A DNA stretch of 64,000 nucleotides from Hordeum vulgare subsp. vulgare (GCF_904849725.1 NC_058519.1:105388881-105452880), one strand, 5' to 3'; positions 25,330 through 38,400 are shown, numbered from the stretch's first letter. Translations and numbers: made by a program. Notes: generated by a model not told the origin, from the letters alone.

Positions 25330-27034
25330 ACCCTAAGATATATTGGTCCCCTTTCAATCCCGTATGAATCAATTCTCTATGTTAGGAAGAAGCTTCTGTC
25401 GCTCTTGCCCTCCAATGCATAGTCCTATCAACATACAACTAACCCTATGGTGTGATCCACGCGTGCTATCAAATGATGGGCACCAAAGGGTAGCACCAAA
25501 ATAAAACATATAAGTCAAACCAATCACGGTCATCAATCAACCCAAAGGACAAAATAAATCTACTCAAACATCATATGATAGCCACACATCATGGAGTATA
25601 ATATATTGCATTAAGCACCATGTTTAAGTAGATATTATAGTGGGGCAAAGAGTTTTTGCATCGCTGCATAGAGGGGGAGAGAGTCGGTGGTGACATCGGC
25701 GAAGTTGTTGGTGTAGATCGTTGTCACTATAATTTCCCTAGCGGCGTTCTTGCACCACCAGGAGAGAGTGGGAGATAGCCATATTCCTCCTTCTTCCTTG
25801 TTCTTTGTAAGAGCATATTTCTCCATCAGTGGTTTTGGTAATTGATGACAATCCCCATGGACTAATGGTTGGCTTGAGTTATATTCGAAGGATTTATCCA
25901 TAGGCACTTCTTGAAATCCATATGTTGGTTTCGAGGAGTTTATATGGTGACCAAGGTAGTATTCAAGGTTTTATCCAAAGATTGGTCATGTGAGAGTTGA
26001 GCTTATTTCAAGCGTGTCTTGAAGAATAAGATTGTGTCAGTATTCATGATTACCTTCAAGACATCATCTTTATGAAGAGGGAAGATAAGATACAAGGTTG
26101 ATCAAGACTAAGTCAAAGAGTGAATCAAGTTGATTAACACACAAAGTGTACAAGATGTACCAAGAGAGATCAAGTGATCCCATGGTATGGTAAGCATTGT
26201 CCATTGCGCTCTATGTATTAACCCATGATCTACATGGGAGTTCTGTGTGGGGTTAGGTATGTTTCCATAGGCTTGCGTCAAGAGGAAGATTCATACAACC
26301 ATGAAGGATGACATCAAGTGGTGATCATCATCAAGATTGCGATGTGCAATTTCAAGTGGAGCATCATGAAGATATCATGCTTGAAGATTGTCATCCATTG
26401 TGGTGACAATGGACTCGTGAAGATGTGCCGAAGAGTGTGTCACCCACAGTGGAGTATGGGGGAGCAATCAACTAGTCTTCATCAAGCCAACATGATCAAG
26501 AAAGGTGGTCCATATTGAGGAAGTCAAGATCGTCACCATCCAGATCAAATGAACTATGTGCAAGGTATAGGTTTACCCTTGCTAGGTTTTCTATTTTACC
26601 AGTCTCATGGTGGTAGTTGTGAGACTGGGTTATAGGATCAATAGTCATACTATCAAGGGGGGCCTCTCAAGTGAGTATCTTGATCGTATCATTTTGATAT
26701 CTCAAACTATTTCCATCCTTACATCATCTTTCTTGCTTCTTGTTTGGTGTTTATCTTTGTGAGTTTTAGAGCTTATGGTCATCTTCATGACAACCTCGAG
26801 TTCATCGAAAACAGAGTCTATATGCATCTTGTATGATGTTTCCGATGTTGAGTTTTTGGCAGTTCTTCATTCATAGAGGTTTCACATATCTATATCATTA
26901 CCATTTTTATCCCACCTCTTCTTATTATAACCAACAAGCTTGAGTTTGCTCAATTCAGAGCTCATTTGCAGAAGTTATGGCAGTTCTGGTGTTCCTCTAT
27001 TCATCTGTTGCCTTTGTTCTGGTATGGAAAATAA

Positions 27035-27473
27035 CAAGCGGTAGTACCACGCAAGATAGCGGTACTACCTCTTATCTGCAGTAGTAGCACTCTTGGCAGC
27101 GGTAGTACCGCTTACGGGCGATACTGCCCTTGCCCATTGTCGCACATCGTACCGTTGTTTTGGTGTCTCGACATTTTTCGTGTCGGCCTAAGTGGTTTCT
27201 GGCAGGTAGTACACCGTGGTAGTACCGCTCCCGAGCGGTAGTACCAATTGTTACTACTGCGCCACTACCGCCCTTCCTTCTCGGCCCGGAATCCTTAGCA
27301 GAACAAGAGCGGTAGTAGGAAGCGGTACTACCTCTTATCTATGCTAGTACCGCTCCTGGCAGTTGTAGTACCGCTTAGGTGGAACTGTCTTCGCCGTGCT
27401 CCCTCTCCATGTTCGTGGTTTGCTGCACTGTAAACCCAACGGTAGTACCGTTGGGGAGAGCGGTAGTACCGCT
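27035..27473. repeat. Cluster of GCGGTA-N-TACCGC inverted-repeat motifs
   Basis: At least eight copies or half-copies of the near-palindrome gcggtagtaccgc occur here (6-bp arms around one centre base), with a few more right of the inserted gypsy at 34544-34650. They lie inside the solo LTR. The gypsy inserted exactly within one copy: its duplication ccgct is half of the motif. Confidence 0.7.
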
Positions 27474-29128
27474 TGATGACGAGTTGATGGCTATACTTCT
27501 CGCCCCTTGTTGGTTACCCCAAGTGGAAGGTGGAGATGTAGTCAGCAGCAGATTTCCCTTACACGGGGACTGTAAGGTTTATCGAACCATGAGGACTCCG
27601 AGGATCAACAAGTAGGTGCCCGCTGCTCTGGCGCTAGCAGAAGACGTGGACCTGCACACACAACAAATAACTTTGCTCCCGACGAGTACAGAGAGGTTGT
27701 CAATCTCTCCGGCCTTCTAGTTTGCAAATATTCAAAACACAAGCAGGAATAGTGATAGTGATTGCAACAGAAAAGTAAATAAAACAGTAAATGGTGGAGG
27801 TGTAAACAATGGTGGTAATATGGACCGGAGTCACATGATGTTCACTAGTGATGTCTCTCTACCAAAAGACAATAAACAACTATTCACGGGTAAACAAATT
27901 ACAGCTGGGCAATTGACAGAATTATAAACGCACCGCAATGCTAATCATGCTACTAGAAAGTTAGAGGCTCAAAATTAATAGGCAATATGCCAAGACAAGT
28001 AGACCGTTTATTCATCAGCATCTCCTTACTAATCATCCACCTTGAGATATCTATCCAGAACATCTCGCTCGTATTAAATTGCGAGCCCACCCAAAGTGTA
28101 AACTCAAAGCAACGGACAACTCCATTAACGAACTTTGCGTAAGGTAAACAATACTTGCAACCGCGGTCACAAGCACCGTTGTTTTCTCCCTGGTGGCAAC
28201 AGCACATCCCATAGTCTCACATTTCTGTCACTCAAGCTAGACATGAGGGGGCATGAACCCACAATCATGCATAACGCTCCCTCTTTGAGTTACAATCTAC
28301 TACTCGGCCAAAGATATAAAAAGCAAGGGAGAACATGCATGAATCACTAAAGAACATAATATAAAAGGATAATCAAATATATAACTCACCACAATCTGAA
28401 CATAATCTCATAATCCATCGGATCCCAGCAAACCGAGCATAGCAATAGTAGGAAAATTACATAGATGCCTTGATCATGTAGGGCAGCTCACAAGGGCTAA
28501 TCATTGAAGCACAAGATTGGAGAGAAGACATCACATAGCTACTGGTCATGGAATCATGGTCCAAGGAGGACTACTCACGGCACGTCTAGGAAGCGTCCAT
28601 GACGGTGGAGAAGCTCTCGGAGGTCAATCCTCCATCCGGCAGGGTGCCGGGAAGAGGTCTTCTGACACTCCCGATCTCGGGAGCGCTGCAGCGGTGGAAC
28701 GATGGAGAAATTCGCGATTTTGTATCTCCTCTAAGGGTTTCCTATCGGAGAGGTAAATATAGGCCGAAGGAGGGCACCAGAGGAGGTGAGACCCACCCAG
28801 GTGACCTGTGGGCGCGGTCAGGTGGGGGCCGCGCAGGGAGGCTGCATGGGCAGGCCCTGGCTCCCCTCTGGCCCACCTTTGGTGCTCCGGAAGCTTCCGT
28901 CATGCTGATTTTTATATATTTTTCTCGGGATTTTTGGGACTGTGTAAATTGGGGTAAAAGTCCGTGCAAAAAAGACATCAGCAGACTGAAACTGGCACTA
29001 GGTGCACTGAGTTAGTAGGTTAGTCCAAATATGTGTAAAAAGGTATGAATGTCTGGCAAAACATATAACATTGTCACCCAAAAGATCATGGAACAAACAG
29101 AAATTATAGATACATTTGGGATGTATCA
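27474..29128 (-). repeat. 3' LTR of the minus-strand gypsy
   Basis: Runs from tgatgacgag to gggatgtatca as read on the plus strand. The reversed polypurine tract acatccccaagctt follows at 29129-29142. It matches 32961-34543 with scattered differences. Confidence 0.87.
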
Positions 29129-32000
29129 ACATCCCCAAGCTTAATTCATGCTCGTCCTCGAGTAGGTAAATGATAACACAAATAATTTCTGTGGTGACAT
29201 GCTAACACACATATAATAACTTCAAAGTAAAGCAAGTAAGATATGCAATTCAAGTCAAGAGAATAAGAAGCAAGAGTCTATTTTTAGTATTGAAAATAGC
29301 AAAGTAAGAACATAAAGGTGCAAGAGCTCTCGCTGTCCGTGACTCGAATGTCTCCAAATGGTGTTTGTGTGCAAGAAATGGGAGATGGGTTTAGAGCATA
29401 AAAATATGTTGTAGTTTAATTGAGAACTCAATCTACTAAAACTTCACACTTGGTCTCCTTCGGAATCTTATTTTGACTCATCCCCAGACCACTAGTCAGG
29501 CATAAGTCAAAATGATCCTCTCCCTTTCAACTTTGAGCACTCATGCATTGGATGAGCGCAAGCAAGATATGTTGGCACTTAGGATGGCAAAGAGAATAAT
29601 GATGGGGAAGGAAGATAAAAAATGTGTGAAAGGCTCACATCAATGAGGACAACCATGGGTGAGAGAAAGCCAAATGATAGATATGATGTGAGGAGTAGGG
29701 ATTGCCATGCAACGGATGCACGTATGAGCTAAGGTAAGCTCTCCAATGGAACTAGTGGGGGTGCATCCAACTTGCTTGCTCATGAAGACCTAGAGCTCAT
29801 TTGAGGAGGCTCATCATTGGAATATACAAGCCAAGTTCTATAGTGTAAGGGTCCCCACATAGTTATGCATGAATGATAATCTCTATGGAGTACAAATATA
29901 ATAATGGAGTACGAGTGTGGATCTTTCAAAAGTAATAGTAGTGTTGCCCCCTTCTCTCTTTTTATTTCATTTTTTCTTTCTTTTTTTCTTTTTTTGGTGC
30001 CTCTTTGGCTCTTTCTATTTATCTCTCATTTGTCCTCTTTGGGATCTTTTCATTTGTCCTCTTTGGGATCTTTTAATTTGTCCTCTTTGGGATCTTTTCC
30101 TCACATAAGGGCAACACTCTATGTTTTACAAGAATAAAAGAAGATCTTCACACTTTATAAGAAGTACTCAACATAAAGACAAATGAAAACTATCATGATG
30201 TATACAAATGTATGCCTCTGCTAGTGTAGCAGGATATGCAATGAAACTAGCGCGTCATATAGCAATAATAAGGGCAAGGCCCAACTAGCATGCAGCTCCT
30301 CGATCAAGCAAAATCATGTATGACATGAAGATCAAGTCATGAAATGGTGGGTGTATGGAAATGCCTTAATAGGTCAGTATGATGGTTGTTTTGAGGAAGG
30401 ATATAATGAGGCTTATGATGACAGTGTATCATGCCAAGGGTTTGGATGCATCGATGAAGTTTGCACCAACTCTCAAGATAAGAAAGGGCAATGCACGGTA
30501 CCGAAGAGGCTAGCAAAATATGGATGGTGGAAGTGCCAACAATCGAATACTCACATTAGCCCGAAGAACTCATGCACTTATTATCGGTAACTCTCTATCT
30601 AGTCCGGAGATTCACAAAGAGACAAGCACCCCGAGGAGGAGTGTCTGGGGGTTTGGTTATCCTTGCGCATCCTCGACCCATGGTAACGTGAGGGTACTCT
30701 ATAAATTCTAACCCCTCTACAGGTTAGCGCTGAATTTAGTATCTAGAGTTCTCAACTAAAAAATGGTTTTGAAAAACACACGGATTTCCCAAAATACGAC
30801 ACCTATCACTAATATGCTCAAGCTCTTGGCACCAATAGTCCAAACATTACTCAAATCAATACCTCAAACCTACTGCAAATTACTACTATGCTTAAATAGC
30901 AACCTCAATTACCTACTCATGCAAGACACACAACTTAGTGCAACAAGCCAACTCTCTAAACAAGATAAGAATGATAACTCAAGAGAGTTCAAGAGCAATC
31001 TAAATAAAATCTCTTAAAAATATAAAGTATGAAAACTAAGAGCTAAGCATGACAGCAGCTATGAAAAGATAAAGAAGACACAAAAAAGCTAAGCATGAAA
31101 ACCTATGTTGTGTTCTAGGGTGGAGTGGAGCGTGTTTCTCTCCCAAACAAGGAAGTCTAGGTTCCAACTTGTTATGAACAGCAAGCAAAACTAAAACAAA
31201 CTAAAACTTAAAGAGCGGGACGCTCCAAGCATAACACATAACATATGAAGTGATAAAAATATAGCATGGAAAAGGACTAACTCATGATTGTTGATGGAGA
31301 AGGGGATGCACGGGGGCATCCCCAAGCGGGCATCCCCAAGCTTAGATGCTTGCGTCTCCTTGAATATTTCTTGGGGGTGCATGGGGGCATCCCCAAACTT
31401 GAGCGCTTGACACTCCTAGATCTTCTTTCATCATCTTCCATCGCATACTTGAAAACTCCCTTCATACGAAACTCATCATAAGCTGATTAAAGTGGTTAGT
31501 GCCCATAATAAAATAATTTATTCTCTACTAGAAGTAAGAATTTTCATGAATAGCTATTGTTTCTCAATATTTCAAAAAGGTTTTTGCAAAGAAAAAGCAA
31601 GCGTAAGATTTGCAAAATGATGAAAACGCAAAACATGGCAGAATCTGTAAAAAACAGAACAGCGGGTAGTAAATATTTTTTGCGGGGCACTTCTACAACT
31701 CAAATCAAAAACTCAGAATAGATGCGAGAAATACAATTATATAGAGCATACTTTCCAAACAATTCAGATCAAAAATATGATCTGGTGATTTTTGGCGAAT
31801 TTTTCCGTCAAGCAGACAAAATCTGTTTCTAGACAGCATGTCAGAACTTTTGAACTTTCTTGCAATCGGAGGCTAAAACTGGCACAAAGCTTACAATATT
31901 AACAAGCATCAAGACCACTAAAACTGAAAGTAAAAACAAATTGTGCTGCCTCTCAACAAGCGCTTTCTTTTATGCCTTTGAGCAAGGCATAATGAAAAAA
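29129..32000 (-). other. Long non-coding interior of the minus-strand gypsy
   Basis: No supportable frame on either strand. A pyrimidine-rich stretch at about 29950-30105 contains three direct copies of a roughly 24-bp unit (tttgtcctctttgggatctt). It is the 3' untranslated part of the element. Confidence 0.65.
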
Positions 32001-32006
32001 GAAGGA

Positions 32007-32791
32007 TCAAAATTCTCCAAAGTCATTGGAATCATCAAAACCTTCAAACGGATCCTCAACAAGTTCATACTTATTTTTCCTAGGGAATGGGTACGTACCT
32101 TTCGCTTTCCCACGTAAGCATATGTGTCCTTTACCTATATAAGTGAAGCCTTTCATGGCTCGGAGGAAGTCCCTTCCAAGCACTATGTTTCCTTGCTTGG
32201 GCTTCATGATGAAGAAATAAACCGTTGCATTCCTTTTAGAGAATGTAACCTGGACATCTTTTACCTTTCCCTGGATTTCAAAAATATCCCCATTAGCATG
32301 TTCATGATAAGATAAAAATTGTCTATGTTTAAAAAGCTTAGAGAATCATAAATAACTTTTGGCATTGTAGAAACCATGGATCAAATATCACAATAAGCAA
32401 GGAAGTCTTGGTTAGAGATGCTAATTCTAACAAAAGGCTCCCAGTCATCATCTATTTTCAAAGTCTTTTCCTTGCCAACCATGGGTTTCTCTCTTTCTCT
32501 TAAGTCTAGAGCATCCATTCTTCTTTCAGTGGTAGCAAGTCTATCTATAATAGTGTCAAATCTACGATCATAAGCAAGGTAATTATATAGACCATGTAAA
32601 ATGTCAACAGAGTGTTTACACCATATAAAAATACCATGATAAAAATTTCTAAGAATAATTTTGATAGGTATCCAAGGCATAATTCTTTTATGTGCTTCCG
32701 AAATTCTATCCCAAGCCTCCATCATATTTTCTCCATTCTTTTGATGGAAATCTAGGACCTCAGATTCCCTCAAGACATCAAACCCTAACAT
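32007..32791 (-). pseudogene. gag-like and protease-tail fragments of the minus-strand gypsy
   Basis: The frame 32791-32381 encodes a gag-like segment (H-Q-K-N-G-E-N-M-M-E-A-W-D-R-I and N-F-Y-H-G-I), followed by a linker with R-R-M-D-A-L. A separate frame at 32207-32007 has L-G-R-D-F-L-R-A-M-K-G, like the G-R-P-F-L motif at the end of gypsy retropepsins. The catalytic Asp region and all of pol are missing. Such short gag/PR remnants are typical of non-autonomous gypsy families. Confidence 0.55.
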
Positions 32792-32932
32792 GCTGGACTA
32801 AGCAGAAAGCAAATCAACTTTTTTTGTGGTTTTTGGTATAAGACTCTAAAGCAAAAACTAGAAAGCAAACTAACAAGGTTAAAAAACAAAGGTAAAAGAT
32901 AGTGTGCAACTCCCATATCTTGAAGACTGGAG

Positions 32933-32950
32933 TCCCCGGCAACGGCGCCA
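32933..32950 (-). other. Primer-binding site of the minus-strand gypsy
   Basis: The reverse complement of tccccggcaacggcgcca, i.e. tggcgccgttgccgggga, lies ten bases inside the 5' LTR. It is the same site as at 7741. Confidence 0.85.
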
Positions 32951-32960
32951 GAAATTTGCT

Positions 32961-34543
32961 CGATGACGAGTTGATGGATATACATCTCGCCCCTCATTGG
33001 TTACCCCAAGTGGAAGGTGGAGATGTAGTCGGCAACAGATTTCCCTTACACGGGGACTATAAGGTTTATCGAACTAGGAGGACTCCGGGGATCAACAAGT
33101 AGGTGTCCGCTGCTCTCGCGCTAGCAGAAGACGTGGACCTGCACACGCAACAAATAACTTTGCTCCCAACGAGCACAGAGAGGTTGTAAATCTCTCCGGC
33201 CTTGTAGTTTGCAAAGGATCAAAACACAAGCGGGAATAGTGATAGTGATTGCAACGGAAAAGTAAATAAAACAGTAAATGGTGGAGGTGTAAACAATGGT
33301 GGTAATATGGACCGGAGTCACATGATGTTCACTAGTGATGTCTCTCGCCCAAAAGACGATAAACAACTATGCACGGGTAAACAAATTACAGCTGGGCAAT
33401 TGACAGAATTATAAACGCACCGCAATGCTAATCATGCTACTAGAAAGTTAGAGGATCAAAAGTAATGGGCAATACGCCAAGACAAGTAGACCGTTTATTC
33501 ATCGACATCTACTTACTAATCATCCACCTTGAGATATCTATCCAGAACATCTCGCTGGCATTAAGTTGCGAGCCCCATCCAAAGTGTAAACTCAAAGCAA
33601 CGGACAACTGCATTAACGAACTTTGCATAAGGTAAACAATACTTGCAACCGCGGTCACAAGCACCATTGTTTTCTCCCTGGTGGCAACAGCACATCCCCT
33701 AGTCTCATGTTTTTGTCACTCAAGCTAGACATGAGGGGGCATGAACCCACAATCATGCATAACGCTCCCTCTTCGAGTTACAATCTACTACTCGGCCAAA
33801 GCAATAAAAAGCAACGGAGAACATGCATGAATCACTAAAGAACATAATATAAAAGGATAATCAAATATATAACTCATCACAATCTTAACATAATCTCATA
33901 ATCCATCGGATCCCAGCAAACCGAGCATAGCAATAGCAAGAAAATTACATAGATGCCTTGATCATGTAGGGCAGCTCAGAATGGCTAATCATTGAAGCAC
34001 AAGATTGGAGAGAAGATATCACATAGCTACTGGTCATGGACTCATGGTCCAACGAGGAATACTCACGGCATGTACGGGAAGCATCCATGGCGGTGAAGAA
34101 GCTCCCGGAGGTCAATCCTCCCTCCGGCAGGGTGCCGGGAAGAGGTCTTCTGACGCTCCCGATCTCGGGAGCGCTGCGGTGGCGGAATGATAGAGAAATT
34201 CCCGATTCTGGATCTCCTCCAAGGTTTTCCTATCAGAGAGGCAAATGTTGGCCGAAGTAGGGCACCAGAGGAGGTGGGACCCACCCAGGCGACCTTTGGG
34301 CGCACCCAGGAGGGAGGCTGCCTGGGCAGGCCCTGGTTCCCCTCTGGCCCACCTTTGGTGTTCCGGAAGCTTCCATCATGCCAATTTTTATATATTTTTC
34401 TCGGGATTTTTGGGACTCTCTAAATTGTGGTAGAAGTCCCTGCAAAAAAGACACAAGTAGACAAAAACTGGCACTGGGTGCACTGAGTTAGTAGGTTAGT
34501 CCAAATATGTGTAAAAAGGTATGAAAGTGTGTGGGACGTATCA
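32961..34543 (-). repeat. 5' LTR of the minus-strand gypsy
   Basis: Matches 27474-29128. Its inner end reads cgatgacgag where the other LTR has tgatgacgag, so the terminal CA has become CG. Its outer end is gggacgtatca. Confidence 0.87.
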
Positions 34544-35831
34544 CCGCTCCTCCAGCACTACTGCCTCTTGGTCTCGTGACATTGCACTGCGTGGTTGGCT
34601 CTGTCGCCCAAGTGATAGTACCGCTTCCATGAGCGGTAGTACTGCTTGTGTGCGGGCTGAGGGGGTAACGGTTGGATTTTTTTTTTCTCGTATAAAAGGG
34701 GTTCTTCTTTCCCATTGAACCTTAATCTTTTGAGCTCGTCTTTGCCCCCCATTGTTGACCTTCTTTGAGCTTGCTATCTCCCAATCCCTCCAATGATTCT
34801 TGCTAGTTTTATAGGGAAAAGAGAGAGGAGATCTAGATCCACATTTCCACCAATCACTTTCTCCTCTATGTGAGGGGAACCCCTTGGATCTAGACCTTGG
34901 AGTTCTTTGTGAGCTCCTTGTTCTTCCTCTCATATTTCTCCATAGATTTTCTTGTTGTGGCGGGATTTGAGTGTGAAAGACTTGACCAGTTCGTGTGTTC
35001 TTGCCATTTTGCATCGGTTTGAGTTCTCCATGGTGATACGTGGAAGTGAAAAGTTGAGAAGCTTAGTACTATTGGGTGCTTGGTATCCTAGAGATTGTTC
35101 ATCTTAGGTTGCTCTGGCATCCTAGACGGTTGGTGGTGCCTTGGAGCTCAATCATTGTGGTATAGAGCTTCGAGCAAGCGTTGGGGTCTCCAATTAGGTT
35201 GTGGAGATTACCCCGAGCAATTTGCACGGATTCCGGTGACCGCCCCAAGGGTTTCCAAAGTGTACGGCTTTAGTGACCGCCCCCAAGGGTTTCCATTTGT
35301 ACGGGTTTGGTGACCACCCTCAAGGGTTCCTTAGTGGAATCATGGCATGTTGCATTGTGCAGGGCTTGAGGAGATTACGGTGGTCCTGGTGGCTTCTTAG
35401 GGAGCATTCTACCTCCACACTGCTCCAAAGAGAGATTAGCATCCGCAAGGGTGTGAACTTCGGGATACATCATCGTCTCTGTGTGCCTCGGTTATCTCTT
35501 ACCCGAGCAATTTACTTATGCACTTTACTTTGTGATAGCCATATTGTTTCATGTTATATGTCTTGCTATCACTTAGTTGTTTATCTTGCTTAGCATAAGT
35601 TATTGGTGCACATAGGTTAGCCTAGTTGTTTTAGGTTTTGTGCTTGACTAATTTAACTTTAGTTTTATTCTCCATTTGTTCAAGCCTAAACCATAATTAT
35701 TTTAAAGCGCATATTCAACCCCCCCTAAGCGGCATTCACGTCCTTTGAGTCTCATCCCTAGATGGGAGGAGAGTTTCCCCTCTAGTCCATGTCCGCCATG
35801 GCTCCTAGAGGGCAGGAGCCCCTCCGAGATT

Positions 35832-35834
<3 letters not shown>

Positions 35835-35866
<32 letters not shown>

Positions 35867-35882
35867 CCTATATATATATATA
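35835..35882. repeat. (CT)n and (TA)n microsatellites
   Basis: About 15 TC units at 35835-35864, then a short C run and six or so TA units ending at 35881, next to the left TIR at 35883. Confidence 0.9.
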
Positions 35883-37479
35883 CACCTAGGTGCCCAGGCA
35901 CCTTGCCTAGATGTCGTTCATTTGTATCGTGATTTTGTTCGGATGATGGACATATGAGTTATTGGATTTGATCCGTTAACAAAGCGAAAACTTTTCATAC
36001 ATGTTTGCATGGTTGTGACGCGTGTTAATTGTGTTAATAAATTACCTTTCATACATGGTTGCATGGCGTGTCTTATATGGAAACTACTATATCTGATTAT
36101 TTAATGTGCGTCATCAATTGTCCATTCATGAGATCAAGTAATAAAGAGTTTTCAAACTATTTCTTTATAAAATATAGTAATAAATTTGTAGCATTGTGTA
36201 TTTTGAGATTTTTTTAACTGAGTACATAGTCCTAATATTTTTGTGTCGATATTTCTCTACAACTACATATCTCAGCGTGAAATATACGAGTGTATACCGC
36301 AATAATTCATAGGTATGATACCTAATTGTTTTTATATTTTTTCCTACACCAACATACACTGGCGTGAAAAATATGAATATATATACCGCAATAATACGTA
36401 GGTACTATACCTAATTGTTTTTTAGGTACATAGTTCAAAAATAAGTGGGTATGCGAGATTGAAATATATGTATAAATTCCCCAATATTACTCTATAGCTA
36501 CATACCTATTCTCTACAACTACATACCCAAGCAAAAAACATATGACTACATACCCCAATAATATATAGGTATTATTCCTTTTTTTTCTTGCATATTTTAC
36601 TATAGTTACATACGCCGACGTGAAATATATGAGTATACGCCAATAATATGTAGGTATATATATACCTAATTTTTTTGAAGTACATAGTCACAAATAAGTG
36701 GGTATGATACTCAATTGTTTTATGGATATACGTCCACGTAAACGTGTGGGCGCCATACATATTCTTTTTTGGTATATATTCACAAATACGTGACCTAAGT
36801 TTTTATATGAAAAGGTATGAGAGGGAAAAGCAGTAAAAGAAAATGCTTGATCTATGAAACAACATAATTTTATTTTTTAGAACACAGTACGTGTAATCTT
36901 TTCAGAACACAATATATGTGTATTTTATTTTATAATATTATTTACGGGTATGTCACCGATATCATTTATGGGTATGTGTTCAGGGTATGTACGTGTATTT
37001 TATTTTTGGGTATAAAATTTATGGGTATGTCTTCAAAAAAGTATATTATGTTAGGGTATGTCATCATTTATGGGTCCATACTCAATAAATGATGTGAAAT
37101 TGATAGCATCCAATACATTTACGGATATGCGAAAGTAAGAGTACTCTATAAATTGTTAGGTATGTGCATACGCATCATATTTTTTACATGTACATACCCT
37201 GGTGTAAAATTTATGAATATATACCCAATAATACATAGGTGTTATACATAGTCACAAAGTAGGTATGGTACCAAATAAATTTCTCTATATAGGTGCAAAT
37301 ACATGGTGTGTACAACGTATGAAGCAATAAAAGGAGATGTACTAATTCATGGAATTTAAAATACTTGATTCTATCTCATATATGGAAAGTCTTGCATGCA
37401 AATATTAGGAAACAAATCAGAATTTATGAAAACCGCACTAACGGGTTGGACCCGTTCGAGGTGCCCAGGCACCTAGGTG
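35883..37479. mobile_element. Putative TIR DNA element with degenerate internal repeats
   Basis: A 21-bp end, cacctaggtgcccaggcacct (35883-35903), recurs inverted at 37459-37479 with two mismatches. Between them is about 1.55 kb of AT-rich, non-coding DNA. At 36190-36760 it shows repeated units of the type 'ctacatac ... gtgaaatatatgagtatataccgcaataat ... taggtatgatacctaattgttttt'. Both ends abut TA repeats, and the flanks belong to the same reversed gypsy LTR, so the segment was inserted there. No transposase frame. The superfamily is unclear. Confidence 0.5.
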
Positions 37480-37493
37480 CCCCAAACATTTTA

Positions 37494-37505
37494 CCTATAT
37501 ATATA

Positions 37506-37574
<69 letters not shown>
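37494..37574. repeat. (TA)n microsatellite
   Basis: About 80 bases of almost pure TA directly right of the TIR element. Confidence 0.95.
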
Positions 37575-37578
<4 letters not shown>

Positions 37579-38049
37579 TCCTCTTTTGTTTTTGCTACTG
37601 TTTTCTAGCCCTCCATCATTTCTTAAATATCCGGAGATCCGAATCTCTGACGTGGCTGAAATTTTGAGGGGATTTTTACAGGGAATTTATCTTTCTTGCG
37701 GTAAAAGAAGGCCCCCAACCGACTTACGAGGCAGTCCCACGCTATAAGAGAGCGTCCACCCCCCTTGACACATCGTGTTGGTTTGGGGCCACCTCAGGCA
37801 CCATCTTGCGTTCACCTTGACTCACAAAAATCACATATATTCCAAAACAAATCTCCATAAATTTTTATCTTCTTTGGACTTCGCTTGATATGGATTTTTT
37901 GCAAAACAAAAAACACACAAAAACAGGAACTCGCACTGGATCGACATGTTAGTCCCAAAAAATATAAAATATTGCCAAAAGTTTATGAATGTTGTAGAAT
38001 TTTGGCATGAAACAATAAAAAACTATAGATATAATGGAGACATATCAAC

Positions 38050-38400
38050 AACCTATATGATTCTAACAACAATAACAATACAAGCAAGCAAATGATACAA
38101 CACAAATAATACATGCAAAAAGTAAAGGTAAGAAATGACCACAAGTGGAGCTGGTGCAAACGAGGATGTGTTACCGAAGTTCCTTCCCTTTGAGTGGAAG
38201 TACTTCTTCGTTGAAGCCGTGTGGAGGCACAATGCTCCCCAAGAAGCCACTAGGGTCATCGTATTCTCCTCAAGCCCTCACACAATGCGATATATCGTGA
38301 TTTCACTAGTGGTGCCCTTGAAGGCGGCGGCCAAACATTTACAAACAAGGTTGAGGCAATCTCCACAATATCTAAAACCCATACATTTATGGATGGGCCA
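38050..38400 (-). repeat. Reversed LTR fragment related to the solo LTR
   Basis: Read on the minus strand, this has the same order of phrases as 35365-35515: a ttgaggag...acg start, ctagtggcttcttggggagcattgtgcctccacac, and a gaacttcgg phrase. It is clearly related but diverged. It abuts the reversed gypsy LTR at 38049. Confidence 0.45.

Larger units (their letters stand above)
27474..34543 (-). mobile_element. Minus-strand non-autonomous gypsy element
   Basis: LTRs at 27474-29128 (3') and 32961-34543 (5') flank a 3.8-kb interior. The exact target duplication ccgct is at 27469-27473 and 34544-34548. The interior holds only a gag-like fragment and a protease-tail fragment; no reverse transcriptase or integrase is seen. 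LTRs end tgatgacgag/gggatgtatca on the plus strand. The 5' LTR lacks about 70 bp that the 3' LTR has near 29045-29115. Confidence 0.88.
25806..35748 (+). mobile_element. Solo LTR of an unnamed LTR retrotransposon, split by a gypsy element
   Basis: The LTR begins tgtaagagcatatttctcc at 25806, runs to 27473, is interrupted by the gypsy at 27474-34543, and resumes at 34549 to end near 35748 (cacgtcctttga). Without the insert it is about 2.9 kb. No internal domain or second LTR follows; the surrounding gypsy LTR resumes at once, as expected for a solo LTR left by recombination. Flanking 5-mers ttctt and gtctc match at only three bases. It contains a cluster of gcggtagtaccgc motifs at 27030-27473 and 34544-34650. 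Confidence 0.6.
25330..38049 (-). mobile_element. Minus-strand gypsy LTR (Fatima-like), split by later insertions
   Basis: Three separated pieces read as one reversed LTR: 25330-25805, 35754 to about 35870, and about 37575-38049. The middle piece continues the first, with the ctagatgggaggagagtttcccctc phrase and the CT-rich end. The last piece continues with the ccggagatccgaatctc phrase and cttgcggtaaaagaagg. It ends gagacatatca, the reverse of an LTR start tgatatgtctc. Insertions are the solo LTR (25806-35748) and the TIR element (35883-37479). The family name is from memory. No internal region is clearly attached. Confidence 0.6.
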
